Assembly: GCA_016218185.1 (NCBI GenBank)
Contig: JACREP010000094.1
Span: 1-6,086 of the forward strand
Length of the DNA stretch: 6,086 nucleotides
Direction of reading: 5' to 3'
From: Candidatus Gottesmanbacteria bacterium
Lineage (GTDB): Bacteria; Patescibacteriota; Microgenomatia; UBA10105; UBA927
Part shown: piece by piece, positions 1 through 4,769 of the stretch
Position numbering within the stretch: position 1 is the first letter of the stretch
Layout of the letters: each line of letters starts with the position of its first letter
Notes under the pieces: model-generated
What the model was told of the DNA's origin: nothing
Databases searched by the model: none
Seen by the model: the letters and a program-made list of their open reading frames with translations, nothing else
Position numbers and translations under genes: made by a program

Positions 1-411
<411 letters not shown>

Positions 412-453
412 AATTGACGTAAGGAGCATTTTATTGCTTGACTTACATCAATT
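412..453 (-). repeat. Leader hairpin directly upstream of mature 16S 5' end
   Basis: On the minus strand AATTGATGTAAG (453-442) pairs with CTTACGTCAATT (423-412): 12 pairs, one of them G-U, closing an 18-nt loop. The stem abuts the predicted 16S 5' end. It could mark a processing site or protect the leader. Bacterial pre-16S usually forms a processing stalk with sequence downstream of the gene, which is outside this window, so the role is inferred only. Confidence 0.55.
420..428 (-). promoter_or_regulatory. boxA-like antitermination motif
   Basis: The minus strand reads TGCTCCTTA at 428-420, one mismatch from the E. coli rrn boxA core TGCTCTTTA. NusB/NusE bind boxA in rRNA leaders and suppress premature termination. 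It lies in the leader immediately before the 16S gene and is partly enclosed in the leader hairpin. A nine-base near match is weak evidence on its own; the position is what supports it. Confidence 0.35.
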
Positions 454-481
454 TAAATTCCTATCACCATTCGATTGTCAA
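452..481 (-). promoter_or_regulatory. rrs: Candidate rRNA promoter
   Basis: The minus strand has a perfect -35 box TTGACA at 481-476. Eighteen bases further is TTTAAA (457-452), a four-of-six match to TATAAT; other registers in the same AT-rich run are possible. Transcription would start near 445, about 35 nt before mature 16S. It is the best sigma-70-like site between the upstream terminator (706-731) and the rRNA gene. The -35 is good and the -10 is weak. Confidence 0.4.
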
Positions 482-504
482 GGAGCCTCGCGAAGCGAGG
501 CTCC
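482..504. repeat. Perfect 10-bp inverted repeat next to the rRNA -35 box
   Basis: GGAGCCTCGC (482-491) and GCGAGGCTCC (495-504) are perfect inverted arms around a 3-nt loop. The arm ends one base from the TTGACA box at 481. Neither strand has a run of T after the stem, so it is not a standard intrinsic terminator. It could be a protein-binding palindrome, a processing hairpin, or a barrier to transcription coming from upstream. Confidence 0.75.
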
Positions 505-507
505 GCA

Positions 508-577
508 GACCCCGCACCACCGCTCCTCCGACGCGAGGACGTAGCCCTCGGGAGGAGGTAAGGTTGGTGGCGGGGTC
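508..577. repeat. Long multi-stem hairpin, 70 nt
   Basis: Nested inverted repeats: GACCCCGC (508-515) with GCGGGGTC (570-577); CACC (518-521) with GGTG (566-569); CTCCTCC (523-529) with GGAGGAG (551-557); CGAGG (534-538) with CCTCG (546-550). Together they make about 24 pairs in one long, mostly GC stem with small internal loops. I checked for signature motifs of SRP RNA, tmRNA and RNase P RNA and found none. It is either part of the pre-rRNA leader or an undescribed structured RNA. Which strand is transcribed is not shown; the minus strand is expected from the rRNA direction. Confidence 0.65.
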
Positions 578-705
578 AAAGAAGAAATTACCTCGCTTAC
601 GAAAAATGTTAAGCTCTGAGCGATATCCTCCTCCGCTAAGAAGCTTCGGCGGATTGATCGTTGGTAAATTCGTAAATATGAATTTACTCATTAACCAACA
701 GAGTC
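578..705 (-). other. Gene-free spacer with further hairpins
   Basis: No credible coding region. The clearest structure is GTAAATTC (664-671) with GAATTTAC (680-687), a perfect 8-bp stem with an 8-nt loop, flanked by GTTG (660-663) and CAAC (696-699). A TCCGC/GCGGA stem around GAAGCTTC lies near 635-655. I found no convincing promoter here; a TTGACT at 707-702 lacks a well-placed -10 box. It probably belongs to the rRNA upstream region. Confidence 0.45.
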
Positions 706-731
706 AAAAAACCCGACCAGTGGTCGGGGTT
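706..731 (-). terminator. Intrinsic terminator of the small RNA unit
   Basis: On the minus strand CCCGACC (728-722), loop ACT, GGTCGGG (718-712) is followed by six T (711-706). This is a textbook rho-independent terminator. Read on the plus strand, the base after the stem is not T-rich, so it works in the minus direction. It sits between the 785-813 promoter and the 16S gene, so it would stop that promoter's transcript unless antiterminated. Confidence 0.85.
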
Positions 732-778
732 CGTGATGCCCTGTAAACCAATGGCCTTACGGCTTAATCACTCATTGC
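706..778 (-). ncRNA. Candidate small RNA or riboswitch-like leader, ~73 nt
   Basis: A transcript begun by the promoter at 785-813 would start near 778 and stop in the T-run at 706, giving about 73 nt with no meaningful reading frame. On the minus strand CAATG (777-773) pairs with CATTG (753-749). Directly above it GCC (763-761) pairs with GGC (756-754), closed by a GTAA loop of GNRA type. The 9-nt bulge contains GTGAT (771-767), complementary to ATCAC (737-733) downstream of the stem, so an H-type pseudoknot is possible. The terminator hairpin follows directly. Promoter, compact fold, possible pseudoknot and terminator together look like a small RNA or an attenuator ahead of rRNA. It matches no RNA family I recognise. 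A four-codon ATG-to-TAA frame at 775-764 would lie at the very 5' end without a ribosome-binding site and is probably not translated. Confidence 0.5.
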
Positions 779-784
779 TTCCTT

Positions 785-813
785 ATTATATGGGAGACGC
801 GCACCCCCGTCAA
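785..813 (-). promoter_or_regulatory. Near-consensus sigma-70 promoter
   Basis: The minus strand has TTGACG (813-808), exactly 17 bases, then TATAAT (790-785): five of six and six of six matches at the ideal spacing. It is the best promoter in the window. The start site would be about 778. The IS left end lies 21 bp upstream of the -35 box, so the core is untouched, but any element further upstream has been separated from it. Confidence 0.8.
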
Positions 814-834
814 GAGCCGATATGTGTATAAACT

Positions 835-852
835 AGACTTGTTGTGAATTAG
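835..852 (+). repeat. Left terminal inverted repeat of the IS
   Basis: Pairs with 1844-1861 at 16 of 18 positions; mismatches are at the 6th and 15th bases counted from the outer end. The similarity stops abruptly after TAG at 852. A transposase -10 box (TATACT, 863-868) lies just inside this end. Confidence 0.85.
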
Positions 853-862
853 GTTCTTTCCG

Positions 863-889
863 TATACTAGAGGCAGGAGGTATCCTGCC
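863..889 (+). promoter_or_regulatory. Transposase -10 box and RBS-sequestering hairpin
   Basis: TATACT (863-868) is a good -10 box; its -35 is poor (TTGTGA at 842-847, spacing 15). GGCAGGA (872-878) and TCCTGCC (883-889) form a perfect 7-bp stem with a GGTA loop, and the Shine-Dalgarno AGGAGG (875-880) is locked inside it. A transcript begun at the IS's own promoter would start around 875 and lose the first bases of the left arm, freeing the site. Transcripts reading in from outside would contain the whole hairpin and be translated poorly. IS10 and IS50 use this logic; here it is inferred from sequence. Confidence 0.6.
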
Positions 890-891
890 CT

Positions 892-1800
892 ATGAACCTT
901 GACTATCTTACCAAACACCCGGAGCTTTTTCCATCCGTCATTGGCATTACGCACACCCAGTTCCACTCTCTCCTGTATCGCTTCTCTTTTGCCTTGCGAA
1001 GCGCAGAGCAGGTGAGAGCCTTCAGCAAGAAGCGTCTCCGCGGTCCCGGCGGGGGAAGAAAGCCGACACTCCGAACCGATGTGGCCAAGCTTTTTTTCAT
1101 CCTCTTTTACTACAAAGTATATCCTACCTTCCGGTTGGCTCAGGCGCTCTTTGGCCTGGACAAACGCAATATTTTCACCTGGAAGGCATTCCTGGAGCCG
1201 GTGCTGTTTGCCGCGCTCCGGAGGCAGCTGGTGCTGCCTACAAGACGCGTCAGCTCCATGCACGGACTGTTGGACGTCTGTCCTGGGCTTGCTGCCTGCA
1301 TCGTTGATGCCACAGAGCGGCCAATCCATCGACCGAAAAACCCGACGGATCAAACGCACTTTTACTCCGGCAAGAAGAAGCGGCATACCGTCAAAAACCA
1401 GATTATCATCCACCCCATCACGAAACGCATTCTTGCCGTCTCCCGTACCGTTGAGGGGAAACGGCATGACAAGAAACTCCTGGAAGATGACGCGGTCGTT
1501 TCCTTTGTTCCTCCCGGCGGCACGGTTCTGGGTGACTCAGGCTACCAGGGGGTAGGGGTCACGGTGCCGTGGGCCAGGGTGGTTACCCCGATGAAGAAAT
1601 CTCCGGGCAAGGATCTTTCCCAGAGTCAGAAGGCTGCCAACCGGGTGCTGTCTTCTGTGCGGGTTCGGGTGGAACACACCATCGCCTACCTCAAGCATTT
1701 CGCGATCCTTTCCCAGGTATTCCGAGGGAGCGTAAGACAGGCACACCAACCGTTTACAACAATTGCCTGTCTCTACAACTACACGAGAGAGGTTCGGTAG
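892..1800 (+). CDS. IS5-family DDE transposase
   Basis: A 302-aa transposase that cuts and rejoins the ends of the surrounding IS. Residues ~60-105 look like the helix-turn-helix DNA-binding part seen before DDE_Tnp_4-type catalytic domains. The RNase H-like catalytic core runs from ~135 to 300. Visible catalytic residues are D139 (VDATERPI), D215 (GDSGYQG) and E261 (VRVEHTIAYLKHF). Around E261 the IS5 signature R-x3-E-x6-K is kept (R257, E261, K268), while the tyrosine often found three residues before the R is serine here. YSGKKKRHTVKNQ at 158-170 is typical of the group. The frame is open end to end and of normal family length, so the enzyme may be functional. ATG at 892 is chosen because AGGAGG lies 11 nt upstream. 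The gene is convergent with the 103-aa gene and I see no terminator between them. Confidence 0.95.
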   Translation: MNLDYLTKHPELFPSVIGITHTQFHSLLYRFSFALRSAEQVRAFSKKRLRGPGGGRKPTLRTDVAKLFFILFYYKVYPTFRLAQALFGLDKRNIFTWKAFLEPVLFAALRRQLVLPTRRVSSMHGLLDVCPGLAACIVDATERPIHRPKNPTDQTHFYSGKKKRHTVKNQIIIHPITKRILAVSRTVEGKRHDKKLLEDDAVVSFVPPGGTVLGDSGYQGVGVTVPWARVVTPMKKSPGKDLSQSQKAANRVLSSVRVRVEHTIAYLKHFAILSQVFRGSVRQAHQPFTTIACLYNYTREVR

Positions 1801-1843
1801 AGGAAAGGAGACGTTCAACGCTTTTGTGGTCAGATGTGAGGGG

Positions 1844-1861
1844 CTATTTCACAACTAGTCT
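1844..1861 (-). repeat. Right terminal inverted repeat of the IS
   Basis: The complement of 1861-1844 matches the left end at 16 of 18 positions. It lies 43 bp after the transposase stop codon and 10 bp from the stop codon of the neighbouring 103-aa gene, whose reading frame it does not interrupt. Confidence 0.85.
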
Positions 1862-1871
1862 ACTCCAAGGG

Positions 1872-2183
1872 TTAGACATTCTCTTGCTCACGCGTTGTAA
1901 CAACTCTTCGATGCGTTTCAATTATTATTGGCAAGAGACCTTGAGCTCCTTCCACAAGCTCTGAAAATGACCCTGCAGCTTCTCTGCTCAACGCCATATA
2001 CAACACGTGACCACCCTTTGGATTATCTGCAGGAATACAAAAAAAGGCTGCGGCTGATTCATCATGCCCAGTCTTAATTATGGTCGCCCCCTCACCATGT
2101 TCTGCGCAGCTAACAATCAGTCTTCCATCAATAGTTTCTACGCGAGCATGTGGAAAAAGTGTTGAGTCACTACTTGCACCCAT
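1872..2183 (-). CDS. Hypothetical protein, 103 aa
   Basis: I do not recognise this protein. The start is set at 2183 because AAGGAGGT (2198-2191) lies 7 nt upstream, the best ribosome-binding site in the window; an in-frame ATG 13 codons earlier lies upstream of the predicted transcription start and is rejected. The 103 residues show no signal peptide and no membrane helix, so it is likely cytoplasmic. The N-terminal half looks strand-rich (RVETIDGRLIVSCAEHG, then GATIIKTGH), with cysteines at residues 26 and 49. The C-terminal third looks helical (REAAGSFSELVEGAQGLLPI), ending in a charged tail. Its own promoter lies at 2213-2241. The TAA stop at 1874-1872 is 10 bp beyond the IS right end, so the frame is intact but any former terminator may have been displaced. 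Confidence 0.75.
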   Translation of the reverse strand: MGASSDSTLFPHARVETIDGRLIVSCAEHGEGATIIKTGHDESAAAFFCIPADNPKGGHVLYMALSREAAGSFSELVEGAQGLLPIIIETHRRVVTTREQENV

Positions 2184-2212
2184 TGCTTTCACCTCCTTAA
2201 GGCAGTGAACGG

Positions 2213-2241
2213 ATTGTATCAAAAACCCCTCACTATTGCAA
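2213..2241 (-). promoter_or_regulatory. Promoter of the 103-aa gene
   Basis: The minus strand has TTGCAA (2241-2236), 17 bases, then TACAAT (2218-2213), preceded by TGA, which gives an extended -10 (TGN). The expected start is near 2206, about 23 nt before ATG, leaving room for the Shine-Dalgarno at 2198-2191. Spacing and context fit well, so this gene is probably transcribed separately from the MFS gene upstream. Confidence 0.65.
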
Positions 2242-2256
2242 TCTATTCGCGATATC

Positions 2257-3411
2257 TTATCGCAACTTCACCCACAGATACGTTCCGATAAAGATTGCCA
2301 AACCGGCGGCAAAGAAGAACGGTACATTGCGGCCAAACAGGAAAAACAGTTCTCCTCCCACTACCGGCCCCACAATGCGCCCTAGGCTTCCGGCTGACTG
2401 CACGATACCCAGTGTTTCTCCATATTCCTCTTTCGGCACGTGCTCCGAGGCTATCGCCATGATGGTCGGATTGGAAAGCCCGTTGCCGAACGCAAAAAAC
2501 AGCATGATAAACCACATCCATTGCGCTGCGGGTACGATGGGAAGCAGGATAAATGCTGTGGCAAGCGACGCAATGGCAACGAGAAGCAGCCGTTTTTCGT
2601 GGGTCCGTTTCACCAACATCGGCAGCACCCATAGTTGTATGATCACGATAAGTACCCCCATATACGCAAAAAGCCATCCGTTATCCCGTGCGCCGAAATG
2701 GAACGCCGCCTGGGTAAAGAGCGCGAAATTCCCCTGCATCACGGAAAACGCAAAATTCAGGATGAAAAATGTCCCGATCAAAAGTCCGATCGGATACAAA
2801 CCCAACACGCGCTTGATTTCTTTCCATGAAAATGCCGTCCGCGGCGAATGCAAAGCCGCTCGCGTATTGACGGTTTCTTTAAGAAATAACGCTGTCGCCA
2901 GTACCGTAACCAGCCCCACACCGGCTGCGGCAAACGCCGGAGCCGCAAACCCATACACGGACAAAAGTCCACCGACTGCCGGACCGATGATGAACCCTAA
3001 GCCGAATGCTGCACTGATGAGGCCCATCCCGCGCGCGCGGTTGCGTTTATCCGTCACGTCCGCGATGTATGCCTGCGCTACCGATATGTTGCCGCCGGTC
3101 GCCCCATCAATGATGCGCGCCAGGAAAAGTAACGGCAGACTGTTGGCAAAACCCAATAAGAGATATCCCGCAACACTACCCAACTGCGAAAGAATGAGGA
3201 GTTTTTTCCGCCCGAAACGATCCGACAACCGGCCGAAGACGGGGGTGGCCAGCAACTGAAACAACGAATACGTTGCGGTAAGTAATCCTATCTGTAATGG
3301 GTTAGCGGAATATTTTTCCGCAATAAACGGCAGAAGCGGCAGGATGATGCCGAACCCCAGAAGGTCAATAAAGACGACGAGAAATATGGTCAGGAGCGCT
3401 TTGTTTTTCAT
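2257..3411 (-). CDS. MFS drug exporter, TetA-like (DHA1) family
   Basis: A 384-aa 12-helix major facilitator transporter, probably a proton-driven efflux pump in the cytoplasmic membrane. TM1 carries the FIDLLGFGIILPLLP stretch (residues 15-29) common to TetA-like exporters. Motif A GRLSDRFGRKK is at 60-70, motif B around ARIIDGATGG at 98-107, and antiporter motif C GFIIGPAVGG at 139-148. A charged loop at ~180-200 separates the two six-helix halves. Length is normal. The substrate cannot be told from sequence: tetracycline, other drugs or a metabolite are all possible. The start is set at 3411, not at an earlier in-frame ATG at 3549: it begins exactly at TM1 (MKNKALLTIFLVVFID), and its ATGA overlaps the stop of the PAP2 gene, pointing to coupled translation. 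No clear Shine-Dalgarno. GCGATA/TATCGC (2249-2263) forms a small hairpin over the stop codon without a T-run directly after it. Confidence 0.93.
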   Translation of the reverse strand: MKNKALLTIFLVVFIDLLGFGIILPLLPFIAEKYSANPLQIGLLTATYSLFQLLATPVFGRLSDRFGRKKLLILSQLGSVAGYLLLGFANSLPLLFLARIIDGATGGNISVAQAYIADVTDKRNRARGMGLISAAFGLGFIIGPAVGGLLSVYGFAAPAFAAAGVGLVTVLATALFLKETVNTRAALHSPRTAFSWKEIKRVLGLYPIGLLIGTFFILNFAFSVMQGNFALFTQAAFHFGARDNGWLFAYMGVLIVIIQLWVLPMLVKRTHEKRLLLVAIASLATAFILLPIVPAAQWMWFIMLFFAFGNGLSNPTIMAIASEHVPKEEYGETLGIVQSAGSLGRIVGPVVGGELFFLFGRNVPFFFAAGLAIFIGTYLWVKLR

Positions 3412-4049
3412 AAGAATCCAAGGGTGAAACTTCCAAGACTGCCGCCAAGAAGTATGCCGCCCACGATATCCGACAACCAGTGGTGGCCCAGGTAGATGCG
3501 GCTGATTGCAACAAATACGACATATCCTGCAACTCCCCCAAAGACCCAATATTTCCCTAATGTACCTTTTTTTCGTAAGATGTAAGATGTAAGATGTAAG
3601 ACAACAAGAGCTATAAATGTCGCCCGTGCAGCATGTCCCGAAGGGTACGCGTATGGTTGCACAACATGGAATTTGGGGAAAATCGTCGTGGGGCGTTTAA
3701 TCATAAAAAACGGCGGCCCGGGGTGAGGGACAAAGTTTTTTCCGTATATTTCAATTCCCGTCAGTGTCGCAAAAGCCAACGGAAGCATCAGTACTCCCGC
3801 CTTCCGAACTCCCTTTTTTTTCACCAGTCCCCACACAGAGATCCCCAATACGATACCGGAGGATACGACGCCGTCTGCTAAAATCGCGCCGTCGTCCATG
3901 AGCTGGTCAAAGCGGGACGAAATTTTATCCTGCAGCTTCACCGTCATGTCAAAATCTACCTGACTCATCACCCCGCGTTTCACCTCGCGGCTAAATACGG
4001 TGAATAGAACAAACAATACTATCCCGATAACCACTGCTGTGCGTTGCAT
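3408..4049 (-). CDS. PAP2-superfamily membrane phosphatase with divergent first motif
   Basis: A 213-aa type 2 phosphatidic acid phosphatase-like membrane protein, expected to remove phosphate from a lipid phosphate or pyrophosphate at the outer membrane face. The second motif is YPSGHAAR (135-142), containing PSGH with H139. The third is SRIYLGHHWLSD (183-194), giving SR-x5-H-x3-D with R184, H190 and D194. The first motif, normally K-x6-RP, reads KNFVPHPGP (104-112), with glycine in place of the arginine; a KRP follows at 118-120. About six hydrophobic helices are visible, the first at 5-20. It begins 25 nt after the methyltransferase stop codon without a Shine-Dalgarno and overlaps the MFS start by 4 nt, so the three are probably co-transcribed. 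Codons for residues ~152-158 are made of a 7-bp tandem repeat. Substrate unknown; undecaprenyl pyrophosphate is one candidate. Confidence 0.88.
   Translation of the reverse strand: MQRTAVVIGIVLFVLFTVFSREVKRGVMSQVDFDMTVKLQDKISSRFDQLMDDGAILADGVVSSGIVLGISVWGLVKKKGVRKAGVLMLPLAFATLTGIEIYGKNFVPHPGPPFFMIKRPTTIFPKFHVVQPYAYPSGHAARATFIALVVLHLTSYILRKKGTLGKYWVFGGVAGYVVFVAISRIYLGHHWLSDIVGGILLGGSLGSFTLGFL
3575..3601. repeat. 7-bp tandem repeat (GTAAGAT) inside the PAP2 gene
   Basis: Three full copies of GTAAGAT plus six bases of a fourth, perfect, next to a run of seven T (3567-3573). On the coding strand this is CTTACAT repeated and encodes LTSYILR. Seven is not a multiple of three, so gain or loss of one unit would shift the frame about two thirds of the way through the protein, before the third catalytic motif. 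Confidence 0.9.
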
Positions 4050-4080
4050 ATTAACGTGTTAACATGGTAATATATTAACG
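4048..4080. repeat. 9-bp direct repeat spanning a stop/start junction
   Basis: ATATTAACG occurs at 4048-4056 and again at 4072-4080, a 24-bp period. One copy contains the methyltransferase stop codon; the other contains part of the PAP2 start codon. The 25-nt spacer may therefore have arisen by a short duplication. Confidence 0.7.
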
Positions 4081-4632
4081 AGATACTATATTTTCCGATG
4101 TCGTCTGCCGTTTCATGATTTCATAGAGGATGATACCGCAGGATACCATGACATTAAGACTCTTATTTATCCCCCACATCGGCAGTTCCACGATCATATC
4201 CGCCATATCAAGCACATCTTTTGAGACGCCGTAGGTTTCATTGCCCACCACAATCGCCAAGGGGAATTTGTATGTAACTTTATAAAACGGTTTACTCCTC
4301 TTATCCTGTTCTACGGCAATTATTTGGCATTTAGCATTTAGCATTTTGCATTGTGCAACTGCTTCCAACGCAGTTGCACGGTATTCCCACTCCACCCACT
4401 GCCATGTATTAATCGATGCCTTTTTAATCCGTGAGTTTGGCGGCGTGAGCGTTTGTCCGCAGAGAATGACTTTTTCTGCCGCCACCGCGTCTGCCAGACG
4501 AAAAATCGATCCCACGTTGTATGTGTCCAGCACATTGTCAAGGATAATGGTAATGGGGTTTCTCTTGATGGATTTGGCGGCCGCCGCATCCGGCACCGTT
4601 GTCCGAAGCTCCTTCGCGTTTAACTTGATCAT
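4075..4632 (-). CDS. TrmH-family (SpoU/SPOUT) RNA 2'-O-methyltransferase
   Basis: A 185-aa knotted RNA methyltransferase that moves a methyl group from S-adenosylmethionine to a ribose 2'-OH in tRNA or rRNA. Motif 1 is ILDNVLDTYNVGSIFRLAD (30-48) with N39, G41 and the catalytic-type R45. Motif 2 is AIVVGNETYGVS (126-137) with G130, N131 and E132. Motif 3 is VELPMWGINKSLNVMVSCGI (148-167) with the S158-L159-N160 triad. The protein is little more than the catalytic domain, without the L30e-like N-terminal RNA-binding domain of TrmH/RlmB-type members. The exact target cannot be assigned, so no symbol is given. ATG at 4632 has no Shine-Dalgarno, and a perfect TATAAT ends 6 nt before it, consistent with a leaderless transcript. 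Codons for residues ~86-102 contain a hairpin and a 7-bp repeat. Confidence 0.92.
   Translation of the reverse strand: MIKLNAKELRTTVPDAAAAKSIKRNPITIILDNVLDTYNVGSIFRLADAVAAEKVILCGQTLTPPNSRIKKASINTWQWVEWEYRATALEAVAQCKMLNAKCQIIAVEQDKRSKPFYKVTYKFPLAIVVGNETYGVSKDVLDMADMIVELPMWGINKSLNVMVSCGIILYEIMKRQTTSENIVSR
4327..4379. repeat. 7-bp repeat plus 10-bp inverted repeat inside the methyltransferase gene
   Basis: GCATTTA occurs at 4327-4333 and 4334-4340, followed by the variants GCATTTT (4341-4347) and GCATTGT (4348-4354). Overlapping the last unit, GTGCAACTGC (4353-4362) and GCAGTTGCAC (4370-4379) are perfect inverted arms around a 7-nt loop. The whole block is translated as the segment between EWEY and IIAVEQ, a surface stretch between motifs 1 and 2 where SPOUT proteins vary. 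Confidence 0.85.
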
Positions 4633-4638
4633 AAAGGT

Positions 4639-4668
4639 ATTATATTGTTTCTCGGGATCGGATTACAA
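4639..4668 (-). promoter_or_regulatory. Proximal promoter of the methyltransferase gene (leaderless type)
   Basis: The minus strand has TTGTAA (4668-4663), 18 bases, then a perfect TATAAT (4644-4639). Only six bases separate the -10 box from ATG at 4632, so transcription should begin at or next to the start codon. Confidence 0.6.
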
Positions 4669-4717
4669 AAAGAAGAATTTTAAACGAAGATTACTGTTCT
4701 GCGTTTTGGAAACTCAT

Positions 4718-4747
4718 TTTATAGCACATCCATACAAGAAAAGCCAA
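4718..4747 (-). promoter_or_regulatory. Distal candidate promoter upstream of the methyltransferase gene
   Basis: The minus strand has TTGGCT (4747-4742), 18 bases, then TATAAA (4723-4718) preceded by TGC, an extended -10. It would give a ~79-nt untranslated leader starting near 4711. The rest of the 137-nt gap between the two genes (4633-4769) shows no gene and no terminator. Confidence 0.5.
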
Positions 4748-4769
4748 GAAAGGCGGGTGCAAATATAAT

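Larger units (their letters stand above)
835..1861 (+). mobile_element. Complete IS5-family insertion sequence, ~1,027 bp
   Basis: The element is bounded by inverted repeats: left AGACTTGTTGTGAATTAG (835-852) and right, as complement of 1861-1844, AGACTAGTTGTGAAATAG, matching at 16 of 18 positions. ACT is found just outside both ends (832-834 and 1862-1864), a plausible 3-bp target duplication. Because the flanks are T|AGAC and GTCT|A, the ends could instead be read as GAC... with a TA duplication. IS5 subgroups differ here (ISL2-type make ANT, IS427-type TA), and ACT with one uninterrupted transposase frame slightly favours an ISL2-like element. Size, one intact gene and well-kept ends suggest recent, possibly active insertion. 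Removing it joins the 103-aa gene's stop codon to within about 60 bp of the -35 box at 808-813. Confidence 0.88.

Noticed and set aside
482..504. Terminator
   Set aside because: The stem is strong but neither strand continues with a T-run; it is listed as an inverted repeat instead.
482..705. SRP RNA, tmRNA, RNase P RNA or 6S RNA
   Set aside because: The signature motifs of the first three are absent on both strands. 6S lacks a reliable motif by eye, but the expected large central bubble in a long stem was not evident.
438..746. Open frames on both strands in the rRNA upstream region
   Set aside because: They run through hairpins, the terminator and the promoter, show no domain and have no ribosome-binding site.
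706..778. tRNA gene
   Set aside because: GGTTCG-like bases at 729-734 raised the idea, but no acceptor stem, anticodon arm or CCA-proximal pairing can be built.
772..1467. 231-aa minus-strand open frame
   Set aside because: It lies antisense to the well-supported transposase, has no family features and no ribosome-binding site, and spans the IS left end. It also overlaps the small RNA promoter.
2184..2222. Longer start for the 103-aa protein at 2222
   Set aside because: The earlier ATG lies within the promoter, upstream of the expected transcript start; the later ATG has an ideal Shine-Dalgarno.
2221..2263. Intrinsic terminator after the MFS gene
   Set aside because: The GCGATA/TATCGC hairpin and the T-run at 2225-2221 are over 20 nt apart, and the T-run lies within the promoter spacer of the next gene.
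2327..3259. 310-aa plus-strand open frame
   Set aside because: Antisense shadow of the MFS exporter; its composition (many Pro, Arg, Ser, Asn) is what the reverse of a membrane protein gives, and no domain is visible.
3412..3549. N-terminal extension of the MFS protein from an ATG at 3549
   Set aside because: The extra 46 residues are the PAP2 gene read in another frame; the true start matches TM1 and the ATGA overlap.
3575..3601. CRISPR array
   Set aside because: Units are 7 bp with no spacers, and the tract lies inside a coding region; the same applies to the tract at 4327-4354.
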